Source: Actinomyces sp. ZJ308
GTDB taxonomy: Bacteria; Actinomycetota; Actinomycetes; Actinomycetales; Actinomycetaceae
Direction: 5' to 3'
Length of the DNA stretch: 64,000 bases
Assembly: GCF_011752065.1 (NCBI RefSeq)
Contig: NZ_JAAIJY010000002.1
Span: 62,001 to 126,000 of the forward strand
Shown here: positions 6,590 to 14,521 of the stretch, piece after piece
Numbering within the stretch: the first letter of the stretch is position 1
How the letters are laid out: every line of letters begins with the position of its first letter
Notes under the pieces: model-generated
Told to the model about the DNA's origin: nothing
Databases searched by the model: none
The model's input: only the letters and a program-made list of their open reading frames with translations
Position numbers and translations under genes: made by a program

Positions 6590-7090
6590 TCAGACCGCGG
6601 GGTGGAAGCGCGCGCCCGAGGCCGGGTCGGCCAGCCAGGCCAGCGCCGCCTCGATGCGCCCGGGCGTCGAGCCCAGCAGCGGCGCGGGCAACGCGTCCGG
6701 CTCGAACCAGCCCACGTGCGTGGACTCGTCGTCGGCCACGTGGGCCCGGGCCGCGCTGCCGGGCCGCGCCCGCCCCACGAAGTTGATATCCATGAAGACG
6801 CAGTTGTCCCCGTTGGGGAAGGCGAAGGGCTCGCCCGCGGTCACGCTCGTGAGCGCCAGCACCTCCACGTCCACGCCGGTCTCCTCCAGGCACTCGCGCC
6901 GGATCGCCACCGCCGGCTGCTCACCGGGCTCGGGGATGCCGGAGACCACCGCCCACCGCCCGTTGTCGGCCCGCCGTCCCAGCAGGATCCGCCCGGCCTC
7001 GTCGACGACGACGATGCTCACCCTGGGCAGCCACAGCATGTCGTGCCCGATCTTCTGCCGCAGGGAGACGATGAACTCAGGAGTCGCCAT
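6590..7090 (-). CDS. Nudix hydrolase
   Basis: A 166-aa protein with a complete Nudix box (G-x5-E-x7-RE-x2-EE-x-G, from GIPEPGE to RRECLEETG, residues ~50-72). The family hydrolyses nucleoside diphosphates linked to other groups, using divalent metal bound by the box glutamates. The flanking RVSIVVVDEAGRILLGRR strand and GRWAVVSG are typical of MutT/NUDT-type enzymes acting on nucleotides or nucleotide sugars. Substrate unknown. It is the first gene beyond the hairpin that closes the feoB1 operon. Confidence 0.9.
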   Translation of the reverse strand: MATPEFIVSLRQKIGHDMLWLPRVSIVVVDEAGRILLGRRADNGRWAVVSGIPEPGEQPAVAIRRECLEETGVDVEVLALTSVTAGEPFAFPNGDNCVFMDINFVGRARPGSAARAHVADDESTHVGWFEPDALPAPLLGSTPGRIEAALAWLADPASGARFHPAV

Positions 7091-7163
7091 GCCGTAAGCC
7101 TAGACGATCGGCTTTCGCAGAGGCAGCCGGCGGTCGCCGGATGCTGGCCCGCGCACACGCACA

Positions 7164-7219
7164 TCAACAAAATCTTCATACGCAACACGGCTCCGCGTCG
7201 CATATGAAGATTTTGTCGA
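7164..7219 (-). terminator. Covarying intergenic hairpin (family HP1, copy 1)
   Basis: 27-bp stem: 7164-7190 pairs with 7193-7219 around a CGG-CT-CCG apex. The four imperfect pairs are A-C or C-A on the forward strand and therefore G-U in reverse-strand RNA, the strand of feoB1, whose stop is 21 nt upstream. The second copy is at 21623-21678. It is likely a terminator or 3'-end stabiliser for feoB1 mRNA. Confidence 0.7.
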
Positions 7220-7239
7220 AATAGGTGGCTCCGCCTGCC

Positions 7240-9339
7240 TCACACGAGCATGGCGACGATGAACCGCGTGAGCGCGGCCATCACCCAGGCGGTGACGAAC
7301 ATGTAGCTGTAGGCGATGACCGGCCACTTCCAGGTGCCGGTCTCACGGCGCATCGCGGCCGCCGTCGACATGCACTGGAGGGCGTAGACGAAGAACACGA
7401 GGATGGCCGCGATCGTGGCCGGGTTGAACAGCTGCTCCCCGGCCTTGTTGGTCAGGGTGTCGTGCTGGTAGGTCATACTCGCCAGGTGGGCGCTGGGCTG
7501 CTCGGGGTCCTCGGCGGCGGCGATCTGGCCGAGGGTGGCCACGAAGGTCTCGCGCGCCGCCAGCGAGGAGAGCACCGCGACGTTGATGCGCCAGTCGAAG
7601 CCCAGTGGCTCGAAGACCGGCTGGACCGTCTTGCCGATCGTCGCACCCCAGGAGTGGTCCATCGTGTAGGAGGTCTTCTGGGCCTCCAGGGCCTTGTCCA
7701 GCTCCTCGGCGTCGGTGACGATCTGTCCGTCGTCGCCCTTGACCGTGGACGACGACGGGTCCTCCACCGCTGCCGAGACGGCCGCGCACTCGGCGTCGGC
7801 GGCGCAGTAGGCGTTGAACTGCTCCTCGGAGCGCATCGGCATGTTGAGCAGCACCCACAGGATGAGCGTGGTCAGGGTGATGACGGTCCCGGCCTTCTTC
7901 ATGAAGCCCTTGCAGGCGTCCCACACCATGAGCCCGACGGCGCGCGGCCGCGGCAGCCGGTAGGGCGGCATCTCCATGTAGAAGGGCAGGAGCACCCCGC
8001 CGCGGTCGGTGAGGCGCTTGACCACCCAGGCCGCCAGCATCGCGGAGACGGCCCCCAGCAGGTAGAGGGCGAACATGACGGTGCCGCGCGCCCCCAGGGG
8101 CCCGATCTTCGCGTCCCCGGGCACCATGAGGGAGGTGAGCAGGACGTAGACGGGCAGGCGCGCCGAGCAGGTCATGAGCGGGGCGGCCAGCATCGTGGCC
8201 ACCCGGTCCTTCGCGCTGGGCAGTGTGCGGGTGGCCATGATGCCGGGGATCGCGCAGGCGAAGGAGGACAGGAGGGCCACGAAGGCCCGCCCCTCCAGCC
8301 CGGCCCGGCTCATGATCTTGTCCATGAGGAAGGCGGCTCGGGACATGTACCCCACGCCCTCGAGGAAGGCGATGATGAGGAACATGATGATGATCTGGGG
8401 GATGAAGGTGAGCACCGCGCCGACGCCCCCGATGAGGCCGTCGCCCAGGAGCCCGGCGATGAGCGGGTGGGACTCGTCCAGCCAGCCGTGCACCAGCTGC
8501 CCCAGGGCGCTGAATCCTCCCTCGACGGCGTCCTGGAGCGGCGCGGCCCAGGTGAAGATCGCCTGGAAGAAGACGTACATGATGGCGAAGAACACCAGGG
8601 ACCCCAGGACCGGATGGAGCAGCACCCGGTCGACGGCGGCCGTGACGCGGTCCTGTTGGGGCGCCTCGTAGTCGGCGGCGGCGAGCACCGAGTCCGCCCA
8701 GGAGGCGACCTCGCCGGGCGCGCTCGGCGGTGGAAGCGGCGGGCGCTGCCAGGTGGCCACCTCGGTGAGCCGCTCGCGCAGCTCGGGCAGGCCGATCCCG
8801 CGGTTGCCGACCACCCGCACGGCCGGGATCCCCAGGGCATCGCCCAGCGCCGCCACGTCCAGGCGTCCGGCGCGGCGCGTGAGCTCATCGGTCATGGTGA
8901 CCACCAGGCACGTGGGCAGGTCCAGGGCCAGGGCCTCGGCCACGAAGTTCATCCCCCGCCGCAGCGTCGTGGCGTCGACGACGACCACCAGGGCGTCGGG
9001 GACGGAGACGGCCTGAGAGGAGTCGGTGAGGACATCGCGCACCACCTGCTCGTCGGGGCTGATCGGGTCCAGCGAGTAGGCCCCGGGCAGGTCCTCGATC
9101 GTCAGGTCGGTCTCACCGATCCGGCAGGTTCCCAACGAGCGCGTGACGGTGACGCCGGGGTAGTTGCCGGTCTTGGCGCGCAGACCGGTCAGGGCGTTGT
9201 AGATGGAGGTCTTGCCGGCATTCGGGGCGCCGGCCAGCGCGATGCGTCGGGCCCCGGCCACCAGCGTCTTGGAGCTGCCCGAGCCGCAGTGGCAGTCCGG
9301 GGCGCCGGGGACGTCGTGCGTGGAGCAGTGGTCGCTCAT
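7240..9339 (-). CDS. feoB: Ferrous iron transporter FeoB (copy 1)
   Basis: A 699-aa inner-membrane Fe(II) transporter with an N-terminal G-protein domain. Residues ~14-20 hold CHCG, a possible metal site. G1 is GAPNAGKTS, the switch region GNYPGVTV, G3 DLPGAYSLDP; the G4 position reads TMTDE rather than a plain NxxD. The membrane part has the two conserved Gate-type segments (LTFIPQIIIMF and FVALLSSFACAIPG) with the Cys expected in the pore. A Cys-containing extracytoplasmic loop (YCAADAEC) lies between later helices. The ATG overlaps the feoA1 stop by 4 bp. Its C-terminal third is almost identical to FeoB copy 2, indicating a recent duplication or gene conversion. Confidence 0.95.
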   Translation of the reverse strand: MSDHCSTHDVPGAPDCHCGSGSSKTLVAGARRIALAGAPNAGKTSIYNALTGLRAKTGNYPGVTVTRSLGTCRIGETDLTIEDLPGAYSLDPISPDEQVVRDVLTDSSQAVSVPDALVVVVDATTLRRGMNFVAEALALDLPTCLVVTMTDELTRRAGRLDVAALGDALGIPAVRVVGNRGIGLPELRERLTEVATWQRPPLPPPSAPGEVASWADSVLAAADYEAPQQDRVTAAVDRVLLHPVLGSLVFFAIMYVFFQAIFTWAAPLQDAVEGGFSALGQLVHGWLDESHPLIAGLLGDGLIGGVGAVLTFIPQIIIMFLIIAFLEGVGYMSRAAFLMDKIMSRAGLEGRAFVALLSSFACAIPGIMATRTLPSAKDRVATMLAAPLMTCSARLPVYVLLTSLMVPGDAKIGPLGARGTVMFALYLLGAVSAMLAAWVVKRLTDRGGVLLPFYMEMPPYRLPRPRAVGLMVWDACKGFMKKAGTVITLTTLILWVLLNMPMRSEEQFNAYCAADAECAAVSAAVEDPSSSTVKGDDGQIVTDAEELDKALEAQKTSYTMDHSWGATIGKTVQPVFEPLGFDWRINVAVLSSLAARETFVATLGQIAAAEDPEQPSAHLASMTYQHDTLTNKAGEQLFNPATIAAILVFFVYALQCMSTAAAMRRETGTWKWPVIAYSYMFVTAWVMAALTRFIVAMLV

Positions 9340-9788
9340 CGGCGCAGCTCCTTCCCATCGGGCCCGGCGACCGGCCTGGTGAGGACGGTCGCCTCGCCTG
9401 TCTCCGTCTCGGTCCCGGTGACGGACCCAGTGACGGACTCAGTCACGAGCTCGACGGCGTCGTCGGCCTCGGCAACGGCCTCGACCCGGACGATGCGGGC
9501 CTCGTGGTGGCGCAGGCACAGCTCGTAGTCGGCGACGCGGTAGACCACCGGGTCGCCCAGCGGTGCGCGGCGCAGTGGCGTCACGATCCGGCCGGGAACG
9601 AAGCCCAGGTTGCTCAGCCGCCTGATGATCGGGCCGCTGGCCGCGTCCTCCAGGAGGCCGACGACGCGGCCGGCGGTGCCCAGGCGCAGGTCGGACAGGG
9701 ATCGCTGCGCCGGAGGCGGGGTGTCGGGCGGGGTGCCTGTGGTGCCGGTGGGGGCCGACGTGCTGTGGGATGAGACTGCAGTCGTCAT
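9336..9788 (-). CDS. feoA: FeoA-domain protein (copy 1)
   Basis: A 150-aa protein. Residues ~29-105 form an SH3-like FeoA domain (SDLRLGTAGRVVGLL ... LSNLGFVPG ... VVYRVADYELCLRHHEARIV). FeoA is a small cytoplasmic partner needed for FeoB activity. It is longer than the usual ~80 residues, with a Pro/Thr-rich N-terminus and a C-terminal tail containing the near-repeat TESVTGSVTG. First gene of the feoA1-feoB1 operon, coupled to feoB by an ATGA overlap. A DtxR-like box lies ~107 nt upstream (9895-9913). Confidence 0.9.
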   Translation of the reverse strand: MTTAVSSHSTSAPTGTTGTPPDTPPPAQRSLSDLRLGTAGRVVGLLEDAASGPIIRRLSNLGFVPGRIVTPLRRAPLGDPVVYRVADYELCLRHHEARIVRVEAVAEADDAVELVTESVTGSVTGTETETGEATVLTRPVAGPDGKELRR

Positions 9789-9894
9789 GTTGTCCTTGGG
9801 TGTGCTCGGAGCTTCTCAGAGTCCTTGTGCCTGTGCCCTCTGCCTTTCCTCGGCGTCGTCTCGACGCGGGCGGCGCGCATCGACCGCCTCAGTC

Positions 9895-9913
9895 TGAGGT
9901 AAGGCTTTTCTAT
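9895..9913 (-). promoter_or_regulatory. Candidate DtxR/IdeR iron box upstream of feoA1
   Basis: TGAGGTAAGGCTTTTCTAT matches about 13 of 19 positions of TTAGGTTAGGCTAACCTAA. It sits in the 285-nt gap upstream of feoA1, so iron-dependent repression of the operon is a reasonable inference. The upstream region of feoA2 holds a weaker GTAAGGC-containing relative at 13252-13258. Confidence 0.45.
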
Positions 9914-9929
9914 CGGCAGATTAACACAC

Positions 9930-9996
9930 CGAGCCGGTCATCTTTCGCGTAGCCCTACGGAAAAACGGTAGGGCTACGCGAAAGATGACCGGCTCG
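9930..9996 (-). terminator. Long perfect intergenic hairpin (family HP2, copy 1)
   Basis: A perfect 29-bp inverted repeat: arms 9930-9958 and 9968-9996, loop 9 nt. The arm begins CGAGCCGGTCATC and ends CGTAGCCCTAC. It lies 77 nt past the nfu-like stop on the reverse strand and before the feoA1 promoter, so it would insulate the two feo operons. Relatives are at 27916-27982 and 30419-30485. Confidence 0.75.
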
Positions 9997-10073
9997 ATGA
10001 TGGGGAGTGATGGAGAGGCGGGTTGGCGAACGAGGGGAAGGCCCGGCTCGGTGATGGGGAGGGGCCGGCGCGG

Positions 10074-10610
10074 CTACCTCTCGATGCGGCGGACCTCGAC
10101 CAGCCAGGGGCAGCGACGCCGCAGTAGGTGCTCGAAGCGCGCGTGCATCGTGATCTCGGCGGCCGGACACTCGTCGCAGGCCCCCTCCATGGCCACCTCG
10201 ACGACGCCGTCGCGCACCGAGCGCACCACGAGTGAGCCTCCGTGGCTGTTGACGAAGGACCCCAGTGAGCCGCCGGCGATCTGTCGGGCGGCCGCCTCCA
10301 GGGCGTCGTCGGGCCCGGATGCGTGGGCGGTGGCGCTCCCTTCCCAGGCCTCCGGGGCGCCCAGGGCGTCCACCAGCGCGCTGCGCACCCGGGCCCCCTC
10401 CGCTCGCCAGCTGTGGCCGGGGCTCAGGAGGGTGAGCACCGCGCCGTCGTCGACCCGCACGGAGCCCAGGGTGCCGTCGTCGATGAGTGCCTGGAGCAGC
10501 GCCGGGGCGTGGGCCACCTCCCCGGTGAAGGGCAGCAGGCCGTCGGGGACGACCCACCTCAGCACGTCGGGATCCGGTGTGGTCACCGGGTGCGTGGGAA
10601 CGACGGGCAC
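10074..10610 (-). CDS. Nfu/NifU-type Fe-S scaffold or carrier protein
   Basis: A 178-aa protein. The N-terminal ~90 residues match the Nfu N-terminal domain (start PVTTPDPDVLRWVVP, related to the TPNPNALKF signature). The C-terminal ~75 residues form the NifU C-terminal domain with the Fe-S ligating pair in GACDECPAA. The family transfers [4Fe-4S] clusters to target enzymes. It is the third gene of feoA2-feoB2-nfu, 54 nt after feoB2, which would couple imported iron to cluster supply (inference). Copy 1 of the feo operon lacks such a gene. Confidence 0.85.
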   Translation of the reverse strand: MPVVPTHPVTTPDPDVLRWVVPDGLLPFTGEVAHAPALLQALIDDGTLGSVRVDDGAVLTLLSPGHSWRAEGARVRSALVDALGAPEAWEGSATAHASGPDDALEAAARQIAGGSLGSFVNSHGGSLVVRSVRDGVVEVAMEGACDECPAAEITMHARFEHLLRRRCPWLVEVRRIER

Positions 10611-10664
10611 GGCCGCCTCACCTCTCCTGAGTGTCCTGTCATCCGTCTGCTCATCGTCTCACTC

Positions 10665-12818
10665 TCACAGGAAGGCGGCGACGAGCGCGTGGGTGATCGC
10701 CGCCATGACCCAGGCGGTGGCGAACATGTAGGTGAAGGCGATGACCGGCCACTTCCAGGAGCCGGTCTCGCGGCGCATCGCCCCCGCCGTCGCCATGCAC
10801 TGGAGGGCGTAGACGAAGAACACGAGGATCGCGACGACGGTGGCCGGGTTGAACAGCTGGTCGCCCGCCTTGTTGGTCAGGGTGTCCTGCTGGTAGGTCA
10901 TGGTGGCCAGGTGGGCGCTGGGCTGCTCGGGGTCCTCGGCGGCGGCGATCTGGCCGAGGGTGGCCACGAAGGTCTCACGCGCCGCCAGCGAGGACAGGGT
11001 GGCCACGTTGATGCGCCAGTCGAAGCCCAGCGGCTCGAAGACCGGCTGCACGGCCTTGCCGACCGTGGCCGCCCACGAGTGATCCATCGTGTAGGAGGTC
11101 TTCTGGGCCTCCAGCAGCTTGTCCAGCTCCTCGGCGTCGGTGACGATCTGCCCGTCGTCGCCCTTGACCGTGGACGACGACGGATCCTCCACGGCCGCGG
11201 AGACGGCCGCGCACTCGGCGTCGGCGGCGCAGAAGGCCTCGAACTGGGCGTCCGAGCGCATGGGGACGTTGAGCAGCACCCACAGGATGACGGTGGTCAG
11301 GGTGATGATCGTGCCGGCCTTCTTCAAAAAGCCCTTGCAGGCGTCCCACACCATGATGAGGATCGTGCGCACACGGGGCATGCGGTAGGGCGGCATCTCC
11401 ATGTAGAAGGGCAGCAGGATGTTGCCGCGGTCGGTGAGCTGCTTGACCACCCAGGCGGCCGCCATCGCGGAGACGGCCCCCAGCAGGTAGAGGGCGAACA
11501 TGACGACGCCGCGCGCCCCGAAGGGGCCGATCCTGGCGCCGCCGTCGACCGTCAGCGAGATCATGATGACGTAGACGGGCAGGCGCGCCGAGCAGGTCAT
11601 GAGCGGGGCGGCCAGCATCGTGGCCACCCGGTCCTTGGTCGACGGCAGCGTGCGGGTGGCCATGATGCCGGGGATCGCACAGGCCAGCGAGGACAGGAGG
11701 GCCACGAAGGCCCGCCCCTCCAGCCCGGCGATGCTCATGACCTTGTCCATGAGGAAGGCCGCCCGGGACATGTACCCCACGCCCTCCAGGACGGAGATGA
11801 TGAGGAACATGATGACGATCTGAGGGATGAAGGTGAGCACCGCGCCCACGCCCCCGATGAGGCCGTCGCCCAGGAGCCCGGCGATGAGCGGGTGGGACTC
11901 GTCCAGCCAGCCGTGCACCATCGTCCCCAGCGCCCCGAAGCCGTCCTCGATGGCTCCCTTGAAGGGCTCGGCCCAGGTGAAGATCGCCTGGAAGAAGAGG
12001 AACATGATCGTGAAGAACACGATGGTTCCGGGGATGGGGCGCAGCAGGACCCTGTCGATCGCCGAGGTGATCTGGTCGCTCTGGGGCGCCTGGTAGTCGG
12101 CGGCGGCGAGCACCGAGTCGGCCCAGGAGGTGATCTCGTCGGGGTCGGTGGGCGGCGGCAGCGGGGTGCGCTGCCAGGTGGCGACCTGGGCGAGCTGGGC
12201 GCGCAGGTCGGGCATGCCGATGCCGCGGTGCCCGATGACACGCACGGCCGGGATCCCCAGGGCCTGGCCGAGGGCCGCCACGTTGAGCCGGCCCGTGCGG
12301 CGGCTGAGCTCGTCGGTCATGGTGACCACCAGGCACGTGGGCAGGTCCAGGGCCAGGGCCTCGGCGATGAAGTTCATGCCGCGCTGCAAGGTGGTGGCGT
12401 CGACGACGATGACCAGGGCGTCCGGGGCGCTGACCGTGGTCGAGGTGCCGGTGAGGACGTCGTGGACGATCTCCTCGTCGGGGCTGATCGGGTCCAGGGA
12501 GTAGGCCCCGGGCAGGTCCTCGATCGTCAGGGCGGTGTCGCCGATCTTGCAGGTTCCCATCGACCGCTGGACGGTGACGCCGGGGTAGTTGCCGGTCTTG
12601 GCGTGCAGGCCGGTCAGGGCGTTGTAGATGGAGGTCTTGCCGGCGTTGGGGGCCCCGGCCAGGGCGATGCGTCGTGACCCGGCCACCAGCGTCCTGGAGC
12701 TGCCCGATCCGCAGTGGCAGTCGGCGCCCTCATGGTGGTGGTCGCCGTGGTGGTCGCCCTGGTGCTGTCCCTGGTGCGGCCGGCCGGTGGTGTGCTGCAT
12801 GGTGTCGTGGGTGCTCAC
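10665..12818 (-). CDS. feoB: Ferrous iron transporter FeoB (copy 2), His-rich N-terminus
   Basis: A 717-aa paralog of the FeoB at 7240-9339. G1 GAPNAGKTS, GNYPGVTV, DLPGAYSLDP and the pore segments LTFIPQIVIMF and FVALLSSLACAIPG are conserved. The N-terminus differs: ~30 residues rich in His, Gln and Asp (HQGDHHGDHHHEG) precede the CHCG motif, a plausible metal-binding tail absent from copy 1. From the YCAADAEC-type loop (here FCAADAEC) to near the C-terminus the two proteins are nearly identical. The start overlaps the feoA2 stop by 4 bp. Confidence 0.95.
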   Translation of the reverse strand: MSTHDTMQHTTGRPHQGQHQGDHHGDHHHEGADCHCGSGSSRTLVAGSRRIALAGAPNAGKTSIYNALTGLHAKTGNYPGVTVQRSMGTCKIGDTALTIEDLPGAYSLDPISPDEEIVHDVLTGTSTTVSAPDALVIVVDATTLQRGMNFIAEALALDLPTCLVVTMTDELSRRTGRLNVAALGQALGIPAVRVIGHRGIGMPDLRAQLAQVATWQRTPLPPPTDPDEITSWADSVLAAADYQAPQSDQITSAIDRVLLRPIPGTIVFFTIMFLFFQAIFTWAEPFKGAIEDGFGALGTMVHGWLDESHPLIAGLLGDGLIGGVGAVLTFIPQIVIMFLIISVLEGVGYMSRAAFLMDKVMSIAGLEGRAFVALLSSLACAIPGIMATRTLPSTKDRVATMLAAPLMTCSARLPVYVIMISLTVDGGARIGPFGARGVVMFALYLLGAVSAMAAAWVVKQLTDRGNILLPFYMEMPPYRMPRVRTILIMVWDACKGFLKKAGTIITLTTVILWVLLNVPMRSDAQFEAFCAADAECAAVSAAVEDPSSSTVKGDDGQIVTDAEELDKLLEAQKTSYTMDHSWAATVGKAVQPVFEPLGFDWRINVATLSSLAARETFVATLGQIAAAEDPEQPSAHLATMTYQQDTLTNKAGDQLFNPATVVAILVFFVYALQCMATAGAMRRETGSWKWPVIAFTYMFATAWVMAAITHALVAAFL

Positions 12819-13207
12819 AGCGTCTCTCCTGCTGTCTGGGCGGGGTCCGCGGCCACGTGCCTGCCGGCGGGCCTGGGCTGAAGGATGATGCGGTCCTCGA
12901 CCTCAACGGTGGTGACCTCGACGAGCCGGGCCTCATGGCGGCGCAGGCACAGCTCGTAGTCGGAGACGCGGTAGACCACCGGGTCTCCCATCGGGGCGCG
13001 GCGCAGCGGCGTGGCGATCCTGCCGGGGACGAAGCCCAGGTTGCGCAGGCGCTTGATGAGGACGCCGCCGACGCCGTCGTCGAGCAGGCGGGTGATGCGT
13101 CCGTTGGTCCCGGGGCTGAGGTCCGACAGTGCGAAGGTAGCCGCTCCCGGCTCGGGAAGGTGGGCGGTGCCGGCGGGAGCGCGGTGTCGTGGAACAGCAA
13201 AAGCCAT
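12815..13207 (-). CDS. feoA: FeoA-domain protein (copy 2)
   Basis: A 130-aa FeoA with the same SH3-like core as copy 1 (LRNLGFVPGR, DPVVYRVSDYELCLRRHEA) and a different N-terminal ~28 residues and C-terminal tail. It heads the feoA2-feoB2-nfu operon, with an ATGA overlap to feoB2. The duplication therefore includes both genes in the same order. The 558-nt upstream gap leaves ample room for separate control. Confidence 0.9.
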   Translation of the reverse strand: MAFAVPRHRAPAGTAHLPEPGAATFALSDLSPGTNGRITRLLDDGVGGVLIKRLRNLGFVPGRIATPLRRAPMGDPVVYRVSDYELCLRRHEARLVEVTTVEVEDRIILQPRPAGRHVAADPAQTAGETL

Positions 13208-13765
13208 GGTGTCCTCAGATCGACATGAAGGGTGTCTTCGTCGATGGGAGTGTAAGGCGATGCTTCTCTATCCCGCAGGGAGTCGACCTGAAGAATGCGT
13301 GAAAGAACCTGCGGTGGCACGTGCCGGCGGAATGCGGCGCTCAAGGCTGAAAGTGGCCGTCCTTGTGGCTGACCGGGGCTGTTGTTCGTGAAAAATCTGG
13401 TCCTCCGGCTGGTGGTGGGCGCTCTCGCTGAGGTGGGGTGTTCTCGCTGATGGGCGCCTCGGTGCCTCTCCTGGTGTGAGTAAGGGCGAGCGGGGTCGAC
13501 TCTCCTGGTGCCGTAAAAATGAGAGAAAAAGGATCGAGGCTCTGGATGGTCTTTTGTGAGACCCGTTTCGGGTCATATTAAATAGGGGACTGGATTTAAC
13601 TAAAATCAGATAGGTGACCCACGGTGCTGGGACTCGGCGTCAAAACAGAAGGGCGCCCTTGTCTTAATTCTGAATCGACAGGAGGCTGCCCGAGAACGCG
13701 AAAGCGGCGTCGCCGGGGCTCTGTCCGGCGACGCCGTATGTGCTGGGCGGAAGCGGCCGGGGCCC
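13208..13765. other. 558-nt gap between feoA2 and gatD, no gene supported
   Basis: It contains the feoA2 promoter side (GTAAGGC at 13252-13258), a small hairpin GACCCGTTTCGGGTC (13560-13574) and an AT-rich stretch around 13574-13620, unusual for this genome. The gatD terminator is at 13705-13736. Open frames here lack the codon pattern of real genes. A small RNA is possible but nothing proves it. Confidence 0.5.
13705..13736 (-). terminator. Terminator after gatD
   Basis: A perfect 12-bp stem: CGGCGTCGCCGG (13705-13716) pairs with CCGGCGACGCCG (13725-13736), loop GGCTCTGT, about 30 nt past the gatD stop. Confidence 0.75.
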
Positions 13766-14521
13766 TCAGCGGGGCCGGGACATGGCCACGGTGCGGGCGC
13801 GCTCGGCCCAGGCGTCGTCGAGGGGCTCGGGCTCCCAGGCGGCGCCGGAGTGCTCGACGGCGCGGGCCAGCAGCCAGTCGGCCACGGCCGGGTTCTTGGG
13901 AAGCAGGGAGCCGTGCAGGTAGGTGCCGATGACGTGGTGGACGCGTCCGCCCTCGGTGGAGTCCTTGCCGTTGTTGCCGTCGCCCACGCGCACCGTGCCG
14001 AAGGGGCGCGCGCCCGGCCCCAGGGTGGTCAGGCCGGAGTGGTTCTCGTAGCCGACCACCGCCCCGAAGTCGTGGGTGTCCAGAGTGATGTTGCCGATGA
14101 GGCGGGTGTCGCCGGCGACCGTATGGGCGTCCATGAGGCCGATGCCGGGGATCTCGTTGCCCTTGGCGGTGGTGAAGCCGTGCCCGAAGAGCTGGTAGAG
14201 GCCGCAGATCGCCAGCATGGGGACGCCGTCGGCCGCCCACGCCTTGAGCGTTGGACCGACTCCGGTCAGGTCCTCCTTGATGCGGTCCTGGCCGGAGTCC
14301 TGGCCGCCGCCGCCCACGAGGACGTCGACGTCGCGGGGCAGCTCATCACCCGGGTCGTAGGAGAGGAGCTCGACGTCGTAGCCCTGCCACTGGGCGCGCC
14401 GGGCCAGCACGAGCGTGTTGCCCCAGTCCCCGTAGATGTTCATGTCCCGCGGGTAGAGCTGGAGCAGGCGCAGGCGGCCCCGGGCGGGACCGTCAGTGGT
14501 GTGCTCGTAGCGCGCGGTCAT
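13766..14521 (-). CDS. gatD: Lipid II isoglutaminyl synthase, glutaminase subunit GatD
   Basis: A 251-aa class I (CobB/CobQ-type) glutamine amidotransferase. The nucleophile Cys is in MLAICGLYQLFG and the catalytic His in IGTYLHGSLLPKNP. GatD hydrolyses glutamine and passes ammonia to MurT, which amidates the D-Glu of lipid II. An early LLQLYPRDMNIYGDWGN is characteristic of GatD. The start overlaps the murT stop by 4 bp (14518-14521), and the two proteins form one complex in other Gram-positives. Amidation affects cross-linking and lysozyme sensitivity. Confidence 0.93.
   Translation of the reverse strand: MTARYEHTTDGPARGRLRLLQLYPRDMNIYGDWGNTLVLARRAQWQGYDVELLSYDPGDELPRDVDVLVGGGGQDSGQDRIKEDLTGVGPTLKAWAADGVPMLAICGLYQLFGHGFTTAKGNEIPGIGLMDAHTVAGDTRLIGNITLDTHDFGAVVGYENHSGLTTLGPGARPFGTVRVGDGNNGKDSTEGGRVHHVIGTYLHGSLLPKNPAVADWLLARAVEHSGAAWEPEPLDDAWAERARTVAMSRPR

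Noticed and set aside
9412-9446. Tandem repeat in the 3' part of feoA1
   Set aside because: Short imperfect coding repeat (TESVTGSVTG) within a disordered tail; no sign of a separate element.
7225-9528. 767-codon forward open frame opposite feoB1 and feoA1
   Set aside because: A GC-rich antisense shadow: low-complexity Gly/His/Arg/Val product, no domain, and it lies opposite an unambiguous feoB. The same occurs opposite feoB2 (10323-12677).
13268-13576. 102-codon reverse frame in the feoA2-gatD gap
   Set aside because: No ribosome-binding site, domain or codon bias; overlaps an AT-rich structured region.
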